DNA of 64,000 nt from Vibrio azureus. Lineage in GTDB: Bacteria > Pseudomonadota > Gammaproteobacteria > Enterobacterales > Vibrionaceae. The position numbers and the translations under genes are program-made. The notes under the pieces are model-generated. The model ran no database searches, was not told the origin of the DNA, and worked only from the letters and a program-made list of their open reading frames with translations. The stretch is taken from contig NZ_CP018616.1 in the NCBI RefSeq assembly GCF_002849855.1, positions 744,001 to 808,000 of the forward strand, in the 5' to 3' direction. Each line of letters opens with the position of its first letter. Positions within the stretch are counted from its first letter, which is position 1. Of the stretch, positions 38,851 through 47,927 are shown in pieces.

Positions 38851-41625
38851 TTAACTTACTCGAAATCGTCGCAGCCTGTTGGCATTACTGACCACCGTAA
38901 TGGATGATAAGGCCATTGCCGCGCCTGCTACGACTGGACTAAGTAAAAAGCCAAAAAATGGATACAGTATACCAGCTGCAATCGGAATGCCTAAAGCATT
39001 ATAAATAAAGGCGCCAAGCAAATTTTCTTTCATATTTCTGAGTGTTGCTCTCGAGAGTTGAATCGAATGTACCGCTGCCATTGGAGAAGTATTTAAGATC
39101 GTCATTTGGGCGCTTTCAATAGCGACGTCGCTCCCACTGCCCATTGCGATTCCGAGATCGGCGATGGCAAGGGCTGGGGCATCATTAATTCCATCGCCTA
39201 TCATTGCAACGACATGCCCTTTTGCTTGCAATGATTGAACATGTTTTGCTTTCTCATCAGGTAACACCTGCGCGACAATATTATCCACGCCAAGCTCTTG
39301 CCCGATTGCGTGTGCGACGTGTTGGTTATCACCCGTGAGCATCACAGTAAGGATGCCTTGTTCTTGCAAAGCGCTGATCGCCTGCTTTGCGTCTGGCCTG
39401 ATTGGATCGGCAATGGCGATAAGACCAATAAGCTGGTTATCTAAGGCGACAGCAACGGGTGTCCAAGCGTTGTGCGCGCAGTCGTCAATCACTTGATTCA
39501 TTGGTGTAAGATCAATTGCTTGAGTTTGCATAAATTGCAGCGAACCAATATGAAGATGCTGTGATTGGTAAGTGGCTTGAATGCCCTGGCCTCGTAGGTT
39601 TTCGAAAGACTCCAACTGAATATTAGGGGTATTTTGGTTTTGAGCATAATCGCATATGGCTTTGGCTAGCGGATGCTCTGATTGACGCTCTGCAGCATAA
39701 GCGAGAGATAAAAGGCTTTCTTTACTGGTGTTATGAACAAAGACGTCTTGAACATTTGGTTTGCCTTGTGTCAGAGTGCCGGTTTTATCAAACACAACCA
39801 CATCCGCTTTACTAGCGAGTTGGAGTGCATCCGCGTCTTTTATCAGAATGCCAAGTTCAGCGGCCTTACCAATACCAACAGTGACCGATAACGGGGTCGC
39901 TAAGCCCAGTGCACAAGGGCAGGCAATGATAAGTACCGTGGTGGCGACGACCAGCATGTAACTCGCTTTGGGCTCTGGTCCGACAAAATACCAAATTAGA
40001 GCGGAAAAAATCGCGATGCCGACCACAACAGGCACAAACACCGCTGAGATCTGATCCGCCAATTTGGCAATGGCAGGTTTGCTGCTCTGAGCGCTTCTAA
40101 CCATACGAATAATGCGAGCTAGCATGGTGTCTGCTCCAACGCCTGTTGCTTCAATGATCAGGCTACCATCCGTATTCATGGTGCCAGCGGAGACGGGATC
40201 CCCGAGTTTTTTTAATACTGGAATGGGCTCGCCCGTGAGCATGGATTCATCCAGATACGATTCTCCCTGCATGACTCTGCCATCAACGGGGATTTTTTCT
40301 CCGGGCTTAATGCGTAATGTCATGCCAAGGGTGATTTTGTCTACATCGATCACTTGATCGCCTTGAGAGGAGACCAACGTTGCCTGTTGAGGTTGGAGGT
40401 TAATCAGTGCTTGCAATGAACGCGTCGTATTGGCTTTTGCTTTGGCTTCGATAAAGTGACCCAGTGAGATTAATCCGATGATCATTGCACTGGCTTCAAA
40501 GTAAACGTGGCGCGAAGGCTCAGGAAACCATTGAGGGAAGAGCACCACAAGCATTGAATAAAACCAAGCCGTACCTGTCCCTAATGCGACAAGCGTATCC
40601 ATGGTGGCTCGTTTATGGGTGGCAGCTAGCCATGCGTTTGCAAAGAAAAAGCGACCTGCAGTAGCCAGCAAAAGTAAACAGAGCAAACCAATCAGCCCCC
40701 AAGCTATTTGGTCATTGACGTTTTTCACCATCATATTGCCTCCCAAAATACCCCACAGCATGAGAGGGGCTCCAACGAGGAGACCTGCAAGCGCATCCTT
40801 TTTAAAACGTTGTTGCTGGATTTTTTGCTGTTGTATTTGCTTCTCTTGTTGAGTTGCAGCATCTTGAAGTACTTCAGCGTGATAGCCCGCTTGGCTAACA
40901 GCAGCAATGAGAGATTTTTCTAGTCTTTCATCGTCTTGACTCACTTCGACCAGAGCACTTTGTTCTGCTAGGTTCACTTGTGCTTTTTCAACGTTAGTGA
41001 CACTGAGTAATGCACTTTCCACGGAGGAAACACAACTGGCACAGGTCATCCCTTGAATTAATAAATGCAATTGAACGTTGTTATTGGTTGAGACAACGTT
41101 TTCTGAGGAGTCCGACATTGACGCAGAAGTGGGGGTTGAGGCAGAAGAAATGCAACTTGAAGAGGCGGGTTCCTCTGTTGATACACTGGTAGGGTGCGCT
41201 AACCCAGAACTGAGTGATAATGAATCTTCTGACTCAGGCGCCTGAGTCAGCGTGGCGTGGTAGCCAAGCGAGCTGACGAGTTCGATCACCTGTTGAGCGG
41301 ATAATAAGGTGGTAATGTTAAGTTGTGAGGTCGATAACCGAAAGTCGATGATGCCTTGTTGTGTGTTAAGTAGCGACGTTAGTTTGCGGACGCAGTGTTG
41401 GCAACTGAGGCCACTTAATTGAAATTGATAGTGGTAGCCTGCTTGATAACCCAGAGATGAAATGGTTTGGGCAATGTCCAATAAGGTGGCATCGGTTTTG
41501 AGTTCAAGCCGGGTCGGTGAGGCATCGATTATCTCGATCGTGTGTTTGGAGCGCAGTGTCTTTTCAAGCTTTTTCACACATCCCATGCAGCTAAGGCCGG
41601 ACATGGGCACAACGAATTGATGCAT
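38851..41625 (-). CDS. copA: Copper-exporting P1B-type ATPase with three HMA domains
   Basis: The 924-residue pump has three N-terminal metal-binding domains with GLSCMGC, GLSCQHC and GMTCASC, joined by a Ser/Thr-rich linker (about residues 130-175) between the second and third. The membrane CPC motif is in [13 protein letters not shown], the phosphorylated Asp in [12 protein letters not shown] and the hinge in [18 protein letters not shown]. It exports Cu(I) from the cytoplasm. Three HMA domains is one more than the E. coli protein. A CueR-type promoter lies upstream and a DUF411 gene follows. Confidence 0.95.
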   Translation of the reverse strand: MHQFVVPMSGLSCMGCVKKLEKTLRSKHTIEIIDASPTRLELKTDATLLDIAQTISSLGYQAGYHYQFQLSGLSCQHCVRKLTSLLNTQQGIIDFRLSTSQLNITTLLSAQQVIELVSSLGYHATLTQAPESEDSLSLSSGLAHPTSVSTEEPASSSCISSASTPTSASMSDSSENVVSTNNNVQLHLLIQGMTCASCVSSVESALLSVTNVEKAQVNLAEQSALVEVSQDDERLEKSLIAAVSQAGYHAEVLQDAATQQEKQIQQQKIQQQRFKKDALAGLLVGAPLMLWGILGGNMMVKNVNDQIAWGLIGLLCLLLLATAGRFFFANAWLAATHKRATMDTLVALGTGTAWFYSMLVVLFPQWFPEPSRHVYFEASAMIIGLISLGHFIEAKAKANTTRSLQALINLQPQQATLVSSQGDQVIDVDKITLGMTLRIKPGEKIPVDGRVMQGESYLDESMLTGEPIPVLKKLGDPVSAGTMNTDGSLIIEATGVGADTMLARIIRMVRSAQSSKPAIAKLADQISAVFVPVVVGIAIFSALIWYFVGPEPKASYMLVVATTVLIIACPCALGLATPLSVTVGIGKAAELGILIKDADALQLASKADVVVFDKTGTLTQGKPNVQDVFVHNTSKESLLSLAYAAERQSEHPLAKAICDYAQNQNTPNIQLESFENLRGQGIQATYQSQHLHIGSLQFMQTQAIDLTPMNQVIDDCAHNAWTPVAVALDNQLIGLIAIADPIRPDAKQAISALQEQGILTVMLTGDNQHVAHAIGQELGVDNIVAQVLPDEKAKHVQSLQAKGHVVAMIGDGINDAPALAIADLGIAMGSGSDVAIESAQMTILNTSPMAAVHSIQLSRATLRNMKENLLGAFIYNALGIPIAAGILYPFFGFLLSPVVAGAAMALSSITVVSNANRLRRFRVS

Positions 41626-41655
41626 AATTTATCCTCAGTAAAGTTGATGGATCGA

Positions 41656-41686
41656 CTTTAAACCTTCCCTCTAGGGGAAGGTCAAG
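41656..41686 (-). promoter_or_regulatory. CueR-type (MerR-family) promoter of copA
   Basis: On the minus strand, -35 TTGACC and -10 TAAAGT are separated by 19 bp, the stretched spacer of MerR-family promoters. The spacer holds the dyad ACCTTCCCCTAGAGGGAAGG, closely resembling the E. coli copA CueR operator. No cueR gene is adjacent. Confidence 0.85.
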
Positions 41687-41710
41687 TGTCTTATTCGTGA
41701 TGCTTAACCA

Positions 41711-41764
41711 ATATACCCAAGTAACCTCGCTCTGAATCAAGCATCTTGAAGTCACTTGGGTATA
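41711..41764. repeat. Interspersed repeat, short copy
   Basis: TATACCCAAGTAACCTCGCT runs into GAATCAAGCATCTTGAAGTC and ACTTGGGTATA. The central part of the element is deleted. It lies between copA and gltX. Confidence 0.75.
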
Positions 41765-41820
41765 GACTGAATGAGCATAGCTTGATTTGATGACATCGAG
41801 GTATTTTGCTGTCAAAGCGA

Positions 41821-41848
41821 TTGTAGTATTAACTTACGATGTTAGAAT
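41821..41848 (+). promoter_or_regulatory. Putative gltX promoter
   Basis: TTGTAG and TAGAAT are separated by 16 bp, about 65 bp before the gltX ATG. The match is moderate. Confidence 0.4.
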
Positions 41849-41915
41849 GACGCCAATTTTATCCTGAACATTACCGCGAGAGCTCTCTCGTTACTCATTA
41901 CCCTAAGGAACTCAC

Positions 41916-43343
41916 ATGACGGTTAAAACTCGTTTTGCTCCTAGCCCAACTGGCTACCTACATGTTGGTGGTGCAAGAACTGCACTTTACTCTTGGCTAT
42001 ATGCTAAAAACCAAGGTGGTGAATTCGTTCTACGTATCGAAGATACTGACCTTGAGCGTAACTCTCAGGAAGCCGTTGATGCGATCCTAGAAGGAATGAA
42101 ATGGTTAGGTTTAGAGTGGAATGAAGGCCCTTATTACCAGACCCAACGTTTTGAACGCTACAACGAGATGGTTGAGAAACTGTTGGCAGAAGACAAAGCT
42201 TACAAATGTTACGCGTCTAAAGAGCTATTAGATGAAGTGCGTGCAGAGCAAGAAGCCAACAAAGAAATGCCGCGTTATGATGCGAATCATCCAAAAATTA
42301 AAGCGGCTAACGAAGCGGCACAAGAGGGTGACCCATGTGTGATTCGTTTCCGTAACCCAAAAGAAGGCAGCGTTGTATTTGATGACCAAATTCGTGGTCG
42401 TATCGAAATTAGCAACACACAAATGGATGATTTAATCATTCGCCGTACTGACGGCTCGCCAACGTACAACTTCTGTGTTGTGGTTGATGACTGGGATATG
42501 GGTATTACGCATGTTGTGCGTGGTGAAGACCACATCAATAACACCCCACGTCAGATCAACATCTACGAAGCGTTAGGCGCTCCAGTCCCTACGTTTGCTC
42601 ACTGTGCAATGATCCTAGGTGATGATGGTGCAAAACTATCTAAACGCCACGGTGCAGTGTCGGTAATGCAATACCGCGATATGGGTTACCTGCCAGCAGC
42701 ATTAAATAACTACTTAGTTCGTCTTGGTTGGTCTCATGGTGACCAAGAGATTTTCTCTGAGCAAGAGATGATCGACCTGTTCAGCCTAAATGCAGTATCG
42801 AAGTCTGCATCAGCATTCAACACCGATAAGCTACAGTGGTTGAACAACCATTATATCAAGAGCTCAGATCCAGCGTATGTTGCGGAACATCTTCAATGGC
42901 ACTTAGAGCAGCAGCAGCTAGACGTTACAAGTGGTCCTGCTATTACAGAAGTGATTAAGCTGGTGGGTGAACGTTGTAATACGCTGGTTGAACTGGCTGA
43001 GCAAATTCGTTACTTCTACGAAGATTTTGCAGAGTTTGAAGCAGGCGCAGCGAAAAAACACTTGCGTGGTGTCGCAAAAGAGCCTCTAGAACTTGCGCTT
43101 GCTAAAGCAGAAGCACTCACAGAGTGGACGACCGAAAACATTAAATCCGGTGTGATTGCTGCTGTTTGTGAAGAGCTAGATATTGGTATGGGCAAAATCG
43201 GCATGCCATTACGCGTAGCGGTAACTGGTGGCGGTCAGTCTCCTTCTGTTGATGCCGTGATGGAACTGATTGGTAAAGAGCGTTGTATTGCTCGTATCAA
43301 GATGGCGCTTGAATTTATCGCTGAGCGTGAAGCTAACGCCTAA
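41916..43343 (+). CDS. gltX: Glutamyl-tRNA synthetase
   Basis: The 475-residue class I synthetase has the HIGH-equivalent [20 protein letters not shown] and the KMSKS-equivalent KLSKRHGAV. It charges tRNA-Glu, whose product is the substrate of HemA, also in this window. It appears monocistronic, with a strong terminator after it. Confidence 0.98.
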   Translation: MTVKTRFAPSPTGYLHVGGARTALYSWLYAKNQGGEFVLRIEDTDLERNSQEAVDAILEGMKWLGLEWNEGPYYQTQRFERYNEMVEKLLAEDKAYKCYASKELLDEVRAEQEANKEMPRYDANHPKIKAANEAAQEGDPCVIRFRNPKEGSVVFDDQIRGRIEISNTQMDDLIIRRTDGSPTYNFCVVVDDWDMGITHVVRGEDHINNTPRQINIYEALGAPVPTFAHCAMILGDDGAKLSKRHGAVSVMQYRDMGYLPAALNNYLVRLGWSHGDQEIFSEQEMIDLFSLNAVSKSASAFNTDKLQWLNNHYIKSSDPAYVAEHLQWHLEQQQLDVTSGPAITEVIKLVGERCNTLVELAEQIRYFYEDFAEFEAGAAKKHLRGVAKEPLELALAKAEALTEWTTENIKSGVIAAVCEELDIGMGKIGMPLRVAVTGGGQSPSVDAVMELIGKERCIARIKMALEFIAEREANA

Positions 43344-43373
43344 CTGCTGTTAGATTTAAAGCGAACAGTATAG

Positions 43374-43413
43374 AAAACCGCAAGACTGGCCTCGTTAGTC
43401 TTGCGGTTTTTTT
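43374..43413. terminator. gltX terminator
   Basis: A 13-bp stem, AAACCGCAAGACT / AGTCTTGCGGTTT, is followed by TTTTGC on the plus strand and by TTTTCTAT on the minus strand, so it can serve both gltX and the convergent gene at 43419. Confidence 0.9.
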
Positions 43414-43418
43414 GCATG

Positions 43419-43973
43419 TTACTTGAGGTCAATACTCTGTAGGCGTCCCATAAAACTCAATAGCTCTAGATTGTCTTTATGTGCTTCGAGTAATGCTTTT
43501 TTCGTTTGCATGTAAGCAGCCAACTTACCGTACTTATTGATTGAGCGTACGATCGTCTTGTATTTGTACTCTCCATGCTCGTCAAACTCACGCCATTTAG
43601 CGATATAACAAGCATCTCGATTTTCCGGATTCTCCAACGTTGGGTTTGGCTTATGGACGATCTTCGGTTCAACACTATGTGGAAGGCGAGTCATTAGAAA
43701 CGGGTCTTTCAATAGTCTAGGCCAAAACTTACCCCACATATCTTTGCCCAATTCGTTGCGAAGCTGAATGGCTTTCTTGAGCCCTTTTTCTTCACCGATA
43801 CGGACATATCCGACAGAGCGGTGCAATACCGTATCGTCAGGAGTATGGATATGAATTTTAAATGCCGTTTTTCCCTTCGAGATAAAACGATGGCCAGTGT
43901 TTGTGATTAAATTGCTCTTAGACATAGGTTTTGTTAACAATTTTGTCATTTTGTGATGGTAAGTAAAACTCAT
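43419..43973 (-). CDS. Uncharacterised basic protein, 184 residues
   Basis: I do not recognise a characterised family. The product is basic and soluble, with an N-terminal module around FISKGKTAFKIHIHTPDDTVLH and VGYVRIGEEKGLKKAIQLRN that resembles the short three-stranded AP2-like DNA-binding fold. The C-terminal region is conserved-looking, with WREFDEHGEYKYKTIVRSIN and a helix, GKLAAYMQTKKALLEAHKDN. The AP2 comparison is a weak visual inference. A later in-frame start (MSKSNL) may be the true one. It is convergent with gltX. Confidence 0.75.
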   Translation of the reverse strand: MSFTYHHKMTKLLTKPMSKSNLITNTGHRFISKGKTAFKIHIHTPDDTVLHRSVGYVRIGEEKGLKKAIQLRNELGKDMWGKFWPRLLKDPFLMTRLPHSVEPKIVHKPNPTLENPENRDACYIAKWREFDEHGEYKYKTIVRSINKYGKLAAYMQTKKALLEAHKDNLELLSFMGRLQSIDLK

Positions 43974-44113
43974 CCATAATTAAAGTATAAAACTTCAATT
44001 TGTATACCTAAGAATGTCGAAATGTTGTGTTGTGCTGTGCTGTTTTCTTTACTCCTATCTTTAAGTGACGGTAACGAGCTTGATCCAGAGTGGCCTCATT
44101 GATTGAATTCCGA

Positions 44114-44250
44114 ATATATCCAAGTGACCCTAACTCTCAGACTTTGTTAACGATTCTCAATGTAGAGCCACTATATCTTCGAATCGTTGCCGCGCCTGAG
44201 AGCTAAGGCGATCTCGCTGAACGTAGTATCTTGAGGTTACTTGGGTATAT
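44114..44250. repeat. Interspersed repeat, right-half copy (about 137 bp)
   Basis: It begins TATATCCAAGTGACC, then joins directly to CTAACTCTCAGACTTTGTTA of the element's right half and ends CTTGAGGTTACTTGGGTATA. The left internal segment of the full element is missing. Confidence 0.8.
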
Positions 44251-44320
44251 ATAATTTTTTATTTATGTATTTTTTTGGGGATAATCTCCATTATGGATCT
44301 TCATTAGGTGATATTAATTT

Positions 44321-44348
44321 ATCTTTATCTTTATCTTTATCTTTATCT
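44321..44348. repeat. ATCTTT hexanucleotide microsatellite
   Basis: There are nearly five copies of ATCTTT in noncoding AT-rich DNA. Confidence 0.8.
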
Positions 44349-44600
44349 AAATTAGTGATTGGGTTATTACTATCCGCTTGATTGCATTTATTTAATTTTA
44401 ATTGGCTAAATTTGAGAAGTGATCCAAGATAGTTTTAATTGTTGATTTGTTTTTTTATTTAAAGTTATGTGATTATGTTTCACATCAAGACTAGTTATTC
44501 AACCTTAAGTAATTTTACTTTAAGAAGTAAATGGATTTTCATTTTTATGACGTTTTGATTTTTATTTATATATTAAAATTAATTGTTTAACTGAGAGAAA

Positions 44601-45383
44601 TTGAAATTGAAATTGAAATATATTGTACTTGCGTCTTTAATCGCAAACGTTGCACACGCATCTGAAAATAATATTGACAAAGATACTAAAACCAGTTGGG
44701 GCACAGTACAACAAATTGAATGTGTGAAGATTGAACAGCCGGTCAACAGAGACCTTTTGGTATACTTCAACCAATCTGTTCATGACTGGAGATCTTCAGA
44801 CTCTAAACTTGACGTCGTCGTTATTCCAAGTGGTGAGACCGGTGAGTTCTGTAGTGGGAAATTTAGGGATGAACTCGACGGTATTGGCGATGTTAATACG
44901 AGTTGGACAATTAAAGATATGTCGTCTGATGAACATAAGACAGTTGCTAGTTTTAAAACTCACAGTTATTTTGATGGCAAAGGTGATTATAATGATTGGG
45001 ATATCGACGAGAGAGGTCTTTGTGCTTCAGAAGAAACTGAGAATGATTATGACGCTGGCGGCGTATATTTAGAAAATAATAATCAGAAAACATGTGGATT
45101 CATCGAGGGTGTTCCAGACGAAAAAACCATGAAAGCGGTATTTGTTCCTGATTTATCAAATCTAGATAATGGAGGTGACCATGGTTACCCTCATTACAGT
45201 GCACGTGAAGTTATGGATGGAGAGTCAGACTGGCAACTAGATCAAGTTATTTACGCTGAAACAACTGATATGCTCTACATATGTAAGGCTGAAGAACTGT
45301 GTAACCAACTTCCTAGTCTATATTCTCCGGGTGCTGGTGGGTATTGGTATAAAGCTTGGGATAGATATAATGAACCTAAGTAA
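44601..45383 (+). CDS. Secreted acidic protein of unknown function
   Basis: I do not recognise the family. The 260-residue frame starts with three consecutive TTGAAA hexamers, so TTG at 44601, 44607 or 44613 could be the start; the one at 44607 has GAGAG at the best distance. The N-terminus is a signal peptide (YIVLASLIANVAHA, then SEN). The mature protein is acidic, with several Cys residues (IECVKIE, GEFCSGKF, GLCASEE, KTCGFIEG, YICKAEELC) that could form disulfides. The 3' end (PK-stop) falls in a degenerate CCTAAGTAACCTCAAG, like the end of the interspersed repeat. It lies in an AT-rich patch. Confidence 0.75.
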   Translation: MKLKLKYIVLASLIANVAHASENNIDKDTKTSWGTVQQIECVKIEQPVNRDLLVYFNQSVHDWRSSDSKLDVVVIPSGETGEFCSGKFRDELDGIGDVNTSWTIKDMSSDEHKTVASFKTHSYFDGKGDYNDWDIDERGLCASEETENDYDAGGVYLENNNQKTCGFIEGVPDEKTMKAVFVPDLSNLDNGGDHGYPHYSAREVMDGESDWQLDQVIYAETTDMLYICKAEELCNQLPSLYSPGAGGYWYKAWDRYNEPK

Positions 45384-45405
45384 CCTCAAGAAAACTTGAG
45401 TATAT

Positions 45406-45433
45406 GGGGTGGCCGTTTGGTCACCCCTTTTTG
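45406..45433 (+). terminator. Terminator of the secreted-protein gene
   Basis: The stem GGGGTGGCC / GGTCACCCC (one G-T pair) with a GTTT loop is followed by TTTTTG. Confidence 0.85.
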
Positions 45434-45487
45434 TTTACTAGCAATTATCAATGAGAGTTAAATGACGAAAAGTTTACTTATTCCAGT

Positions 45488-46162
45488 TCAAGGGCACTTT
45501 TTGTTTGATTTAAGTCGTAAACTGACAGCATGGTTTGAATTTCTATTTTTTAGAATACTATTTCTATATTTATAGTCGGAGTAAAAACGTGTTACTTTTA
45601 ACTCTAGCAGCTTTGAAATGTAATTATTTATAAAATAATTGATGAAATTCATAGAGAATAATAGGACTTCATCCTTAGTTTCCTCATAAATGGATTTAAT
45701 ATCTGTTATTTTATTTTTTGTATTATAACTAATGATTATACTACAATCATCAAATCATCAAATCATCAAATCATCAAATCATCAAATCATCAAATCATCA
45801 AATCATCAAATCATCAAATCATCAAATCATCAAATGATATTATAACATCGATAAATTCCATTCCCCTCAAGAATATGATTGATGTTCTTCTGAATTTCAT
45901 CTATTTCAATTACATCGTCAGCCTGTGTAGTATCCTTACCATTAATAAAGGAAGGGGATAATAATAAGTCTCCTCGGCTTAGCCCTGTGACTTCTGTATG
46001 AAGAGCAACTTTAGGAGAGCTGGATATCCAAGCAGACTTTCCTGATCTTAGAACTAGTGCAATTGCAATGCTTGCAAAGTTATTTAGGTGATGAAGTTTT
46101 TGTACATCTTGTTTTACTTTATGTCTATTTTTTATGGATAAAATATTCCAATATCTATTCAT
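45488..46162 (-). pseudogene. Reading frame interrupted by an octanucleotide array
   Basis: From an ATG at 46162 an intact 110-residue N-terminal part (MNRYWNILSIKNRHK onward, with SGKSAWISSSPKVALHTEV and GLSRGDLLLSPSFING) runs into an 11-copy CATCAAAT array and stops at TGA within its first unit. Beyond the array the minus strand opens again for about 86 codons (CSIIISYNTKNKITDIKSIY, then VLLFSMNFINYFINN) to a stop at 45488. With 11 copies the two parts are in the same frame, but the array itself carries TGA codons. I do not recognise the family; the combined size of about 225 residues would fit a small regulator, which is speculation. Confidence 0.6.
45748..45835. repeat. Octanucleotide tandem array, 11 perfect CATCAAAT units
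   Basis: Eleven exact 8-bp units span 88 bp. On the minus strand the unit reads ATTTGATG. Because 8 and 3 share no factor and the unit contains TGA, every frame meets a stop within 24 bp. Confidence 0.95.
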
Positions 46163-46196
46163 CTTTTGAAACTCTTGCTCTTGTACTATCTAATTA

Positions 46197-46233
46197 TATA
46201 CCCAAGCGGCCTCAAGGTCCTTGATTTAGAGTG
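46197..46233. repeat. Interspersed repeat, left-end fragment
   Basis: TATACCCAAGCGGCCTCAAG, then CTTGATTTAGAG, matches the left end of the family. It lies between the interrupted frame and the antiporter gene. Confidence 0.6.
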
Positions 46234-46386
46234 TTGATAATTGGCTACATAGATAACTTTATAGATATGGAGAGATGGCACTTCAACTTGCTGGTTGTTA
46301 CTGAATAAGATTTATTTGTGCGGATTTTTCTCAAAAGTACAATTTTCAATCTACACTGATTTTGCAAAATCAAATGATAGGGAATT

Positions 46387-47916
46387 GTGATGAAATCTGT
46401 CGATAAATCAAACAATAAGGGGATAAGCATTTTTGCGTTAGCAATGCTTAATATCGTTGCTGTTGTCAGCCTGAGGGGATTGCCCGCAGAAGCGGAGTAT
46501 GGATTAAGCTCCATCTTCTACTACATCTTTGCGGCGATTGTTTTTCTAGTGCCAGTTTCTCTTGTCGCCGCTGAGCTTGCAACCGGGTGGTCTGAAAAAG
46601 GAGGCGTTTTTCGTTGGGTTGGTGAGGCTTTTGGACCTCGATTAGCCTTCTTGGCGGTATTCTTATTGTGGATTGAAGTGACGGTTTGGTTTCCAACGGT
46701 CTTGACCTTTGGTGCGGTATCATTGGCTTATATCGGACCAGACCAGAGCTGGGATCAAGCACTGTCGGAGAACAAATTTTTTGTCTTAGCGATTGTATTA
46801 GCCATTTATTGGTTTGCAACCTTCGTCGGCTTAAAAGGGACAGAAGCTTTTGCCAAAGTGGCAAAATGGGGGGGCTTAATTGGCACGATTATCCCTGGGG
46901 TTGTTCTTATCATTCTTGGCTTTTCTTACCTTCTTTCTGGTAACACTCCTCAAGTTGAGCTGGGTTGGGATGAATTGATCCCTGATTTTTCAAACTTTAA
47001 TAACGTGGTTCTTGCCGCCAGTATCTTTCTGTTTTATGCAGGGATGGAAATGAATGCCATCCATGTTAAAGAGGTCAAAAATCCCGGCAGAAATTATCCG
47101 ATTGCGATTGGTATTTCCTCTATTGGGACCGTTGCGATCTTTGTATTAGGGACCCTGGCGATTGCATTTGTGGTTCCTCAAAAAGACATCAGTCTTACCC
47201 AAGGCCTCTTAGTGGCCTATAAACAAATGTTTGTTTGGGCAGGTATTGGCTGGGCATCCCCAATCATTGCGGTGTGTTTAGCGTTTGGTGTACTTGCTGG
47301 TGTTGTGAGTTGGGTAGCGGGGCCATCAAGTGCATTATTAGTGGTGGCAAAAGGGGGTTACTTACCAAGGTTTTGGCAACATACCAATAGCAAGGGAATG
47401 GCAACACATATCATGCTGGCTCAGGCAGTGATCGTCACCTTCCTTTCCGTGATATTTGTGGTGTTACCGTCGGTTCAAGCGGCCTATCAAATCTTAAGTC
47501 AATTGACCGTTATCCTTTATCTCATCATGTATCTATTGATGTTTTCTGCTGCGATTTATTTGCGTTACAGCCAACCTAATCGACCACGTACCTATAAAAT
47601 TCCTGGCGGTCACCTTGGGATGTGGTTTGTGGGTGGATTAGGTTTTGTTGGTGCGTTAACAGCCTTCTTATTCTCCTTTATTCCTCCTGCTCAAGTTGCG
47701 GTCGGTAGTCCAACCTTGTTTGTCTCAATTTTGGTTGTTCTTGCTGTAATTTTTGTTGCGATTCCGTTTTTAATCTTCCGAGCGCGCAAACCTTACTGGA
47801 AGGATCCTCAAGAGACGGATTTTGCGCCATTTACTTGGGAGCTAGAAAATACGCATCCTGGTGTGATTAATCACTCTGATGTGCATGTCCATCAATTGGC
47901 AGACAGTAAAGCGTAG
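46387..47916 (+). CDS. Glutamate/GABA-antiporter-like amino acid permease (GadC family)
   Basis: The 509-residue APC-superfamily transporter has about 12 hydrophobic segments. The first shows IFALAMLNIVAVVSLRGLP, a GadC-like variant of the APC substrate-binding loop, and AAELATGWSEKGGVFRWVGE follows. The C-terminus is hydrophilic and His-containing (NTHPGVINHSDVHVHQLADS), recalling the pH-sensing plug of GadC, although that is inference. It is followed directly by glutaminase GlsA, so import of glutamine and export of glutamate in acid resistance is a plausible role. Confidence 0.87.
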   Translation: MMKSVDKSNNKGISIFALAMLNIVAVVSLRGLPAEAEYGLSSIFYYIFAAIVFLVPVSLVAAELATGWSEKGGVFRWVGEAFGPRLAFLAVFLLWIEVTVWFPTVLTFGAVSLAYIGPDQSWDQALSENKFFVLAIVLAIYWFATFVGLKGTEAFAKVAKWGGLIGTIIPGVVLIILGFSYLLSGNTPQVELGWDELIPDFSNFNNVVLAASIFLFYAGMEMNAIHVKEVKNPGRNYPIAIGISSIGTVAIFVLGTLAIAFVVPQKDISLTQGLLVAYKQMFVWAGIGWASPIIAVCLAFGVLAGVVSWVAGPSSALLVVAKGGYLPRFWQHTNSKGMATHIMLAQAVIVTFLSVIFVVLPSVQAAYQILSQLTVILYLIMYLLMFSAAIYLRYSQPNRPRTYKIPGGHLGMWFVGGLGFVGALTAFLFSFIPPAQVAVGSPTLFVSILVVLAVIFVAIPFLIFRARKPYWKDPQETDFAPFTWELENTHPGVINHSDVHVHQLADSKA

Positions 47917-47927
47917 TGGGGGCGACG

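Larger units (their letters stand above)
43974..44600. other. AT-rich intergenic region
   Basis: The 627 bp contain a partial interspersed repeat (44114-44250), an ATCTTT microsatellite (44321-44348) and then about 250 bp of very AT-rich sequence leading to the secreted-protein gene. I see no gene in it. Confidence 0.6.

Noticed and set aside
45748..45835. Classical phase-variation switch by frame shifting
   Set aside because: The 8-bp unit contains TGA on the coding strand and brings a stop in every frame within 24 bp, so no copy number restores the complete frame.
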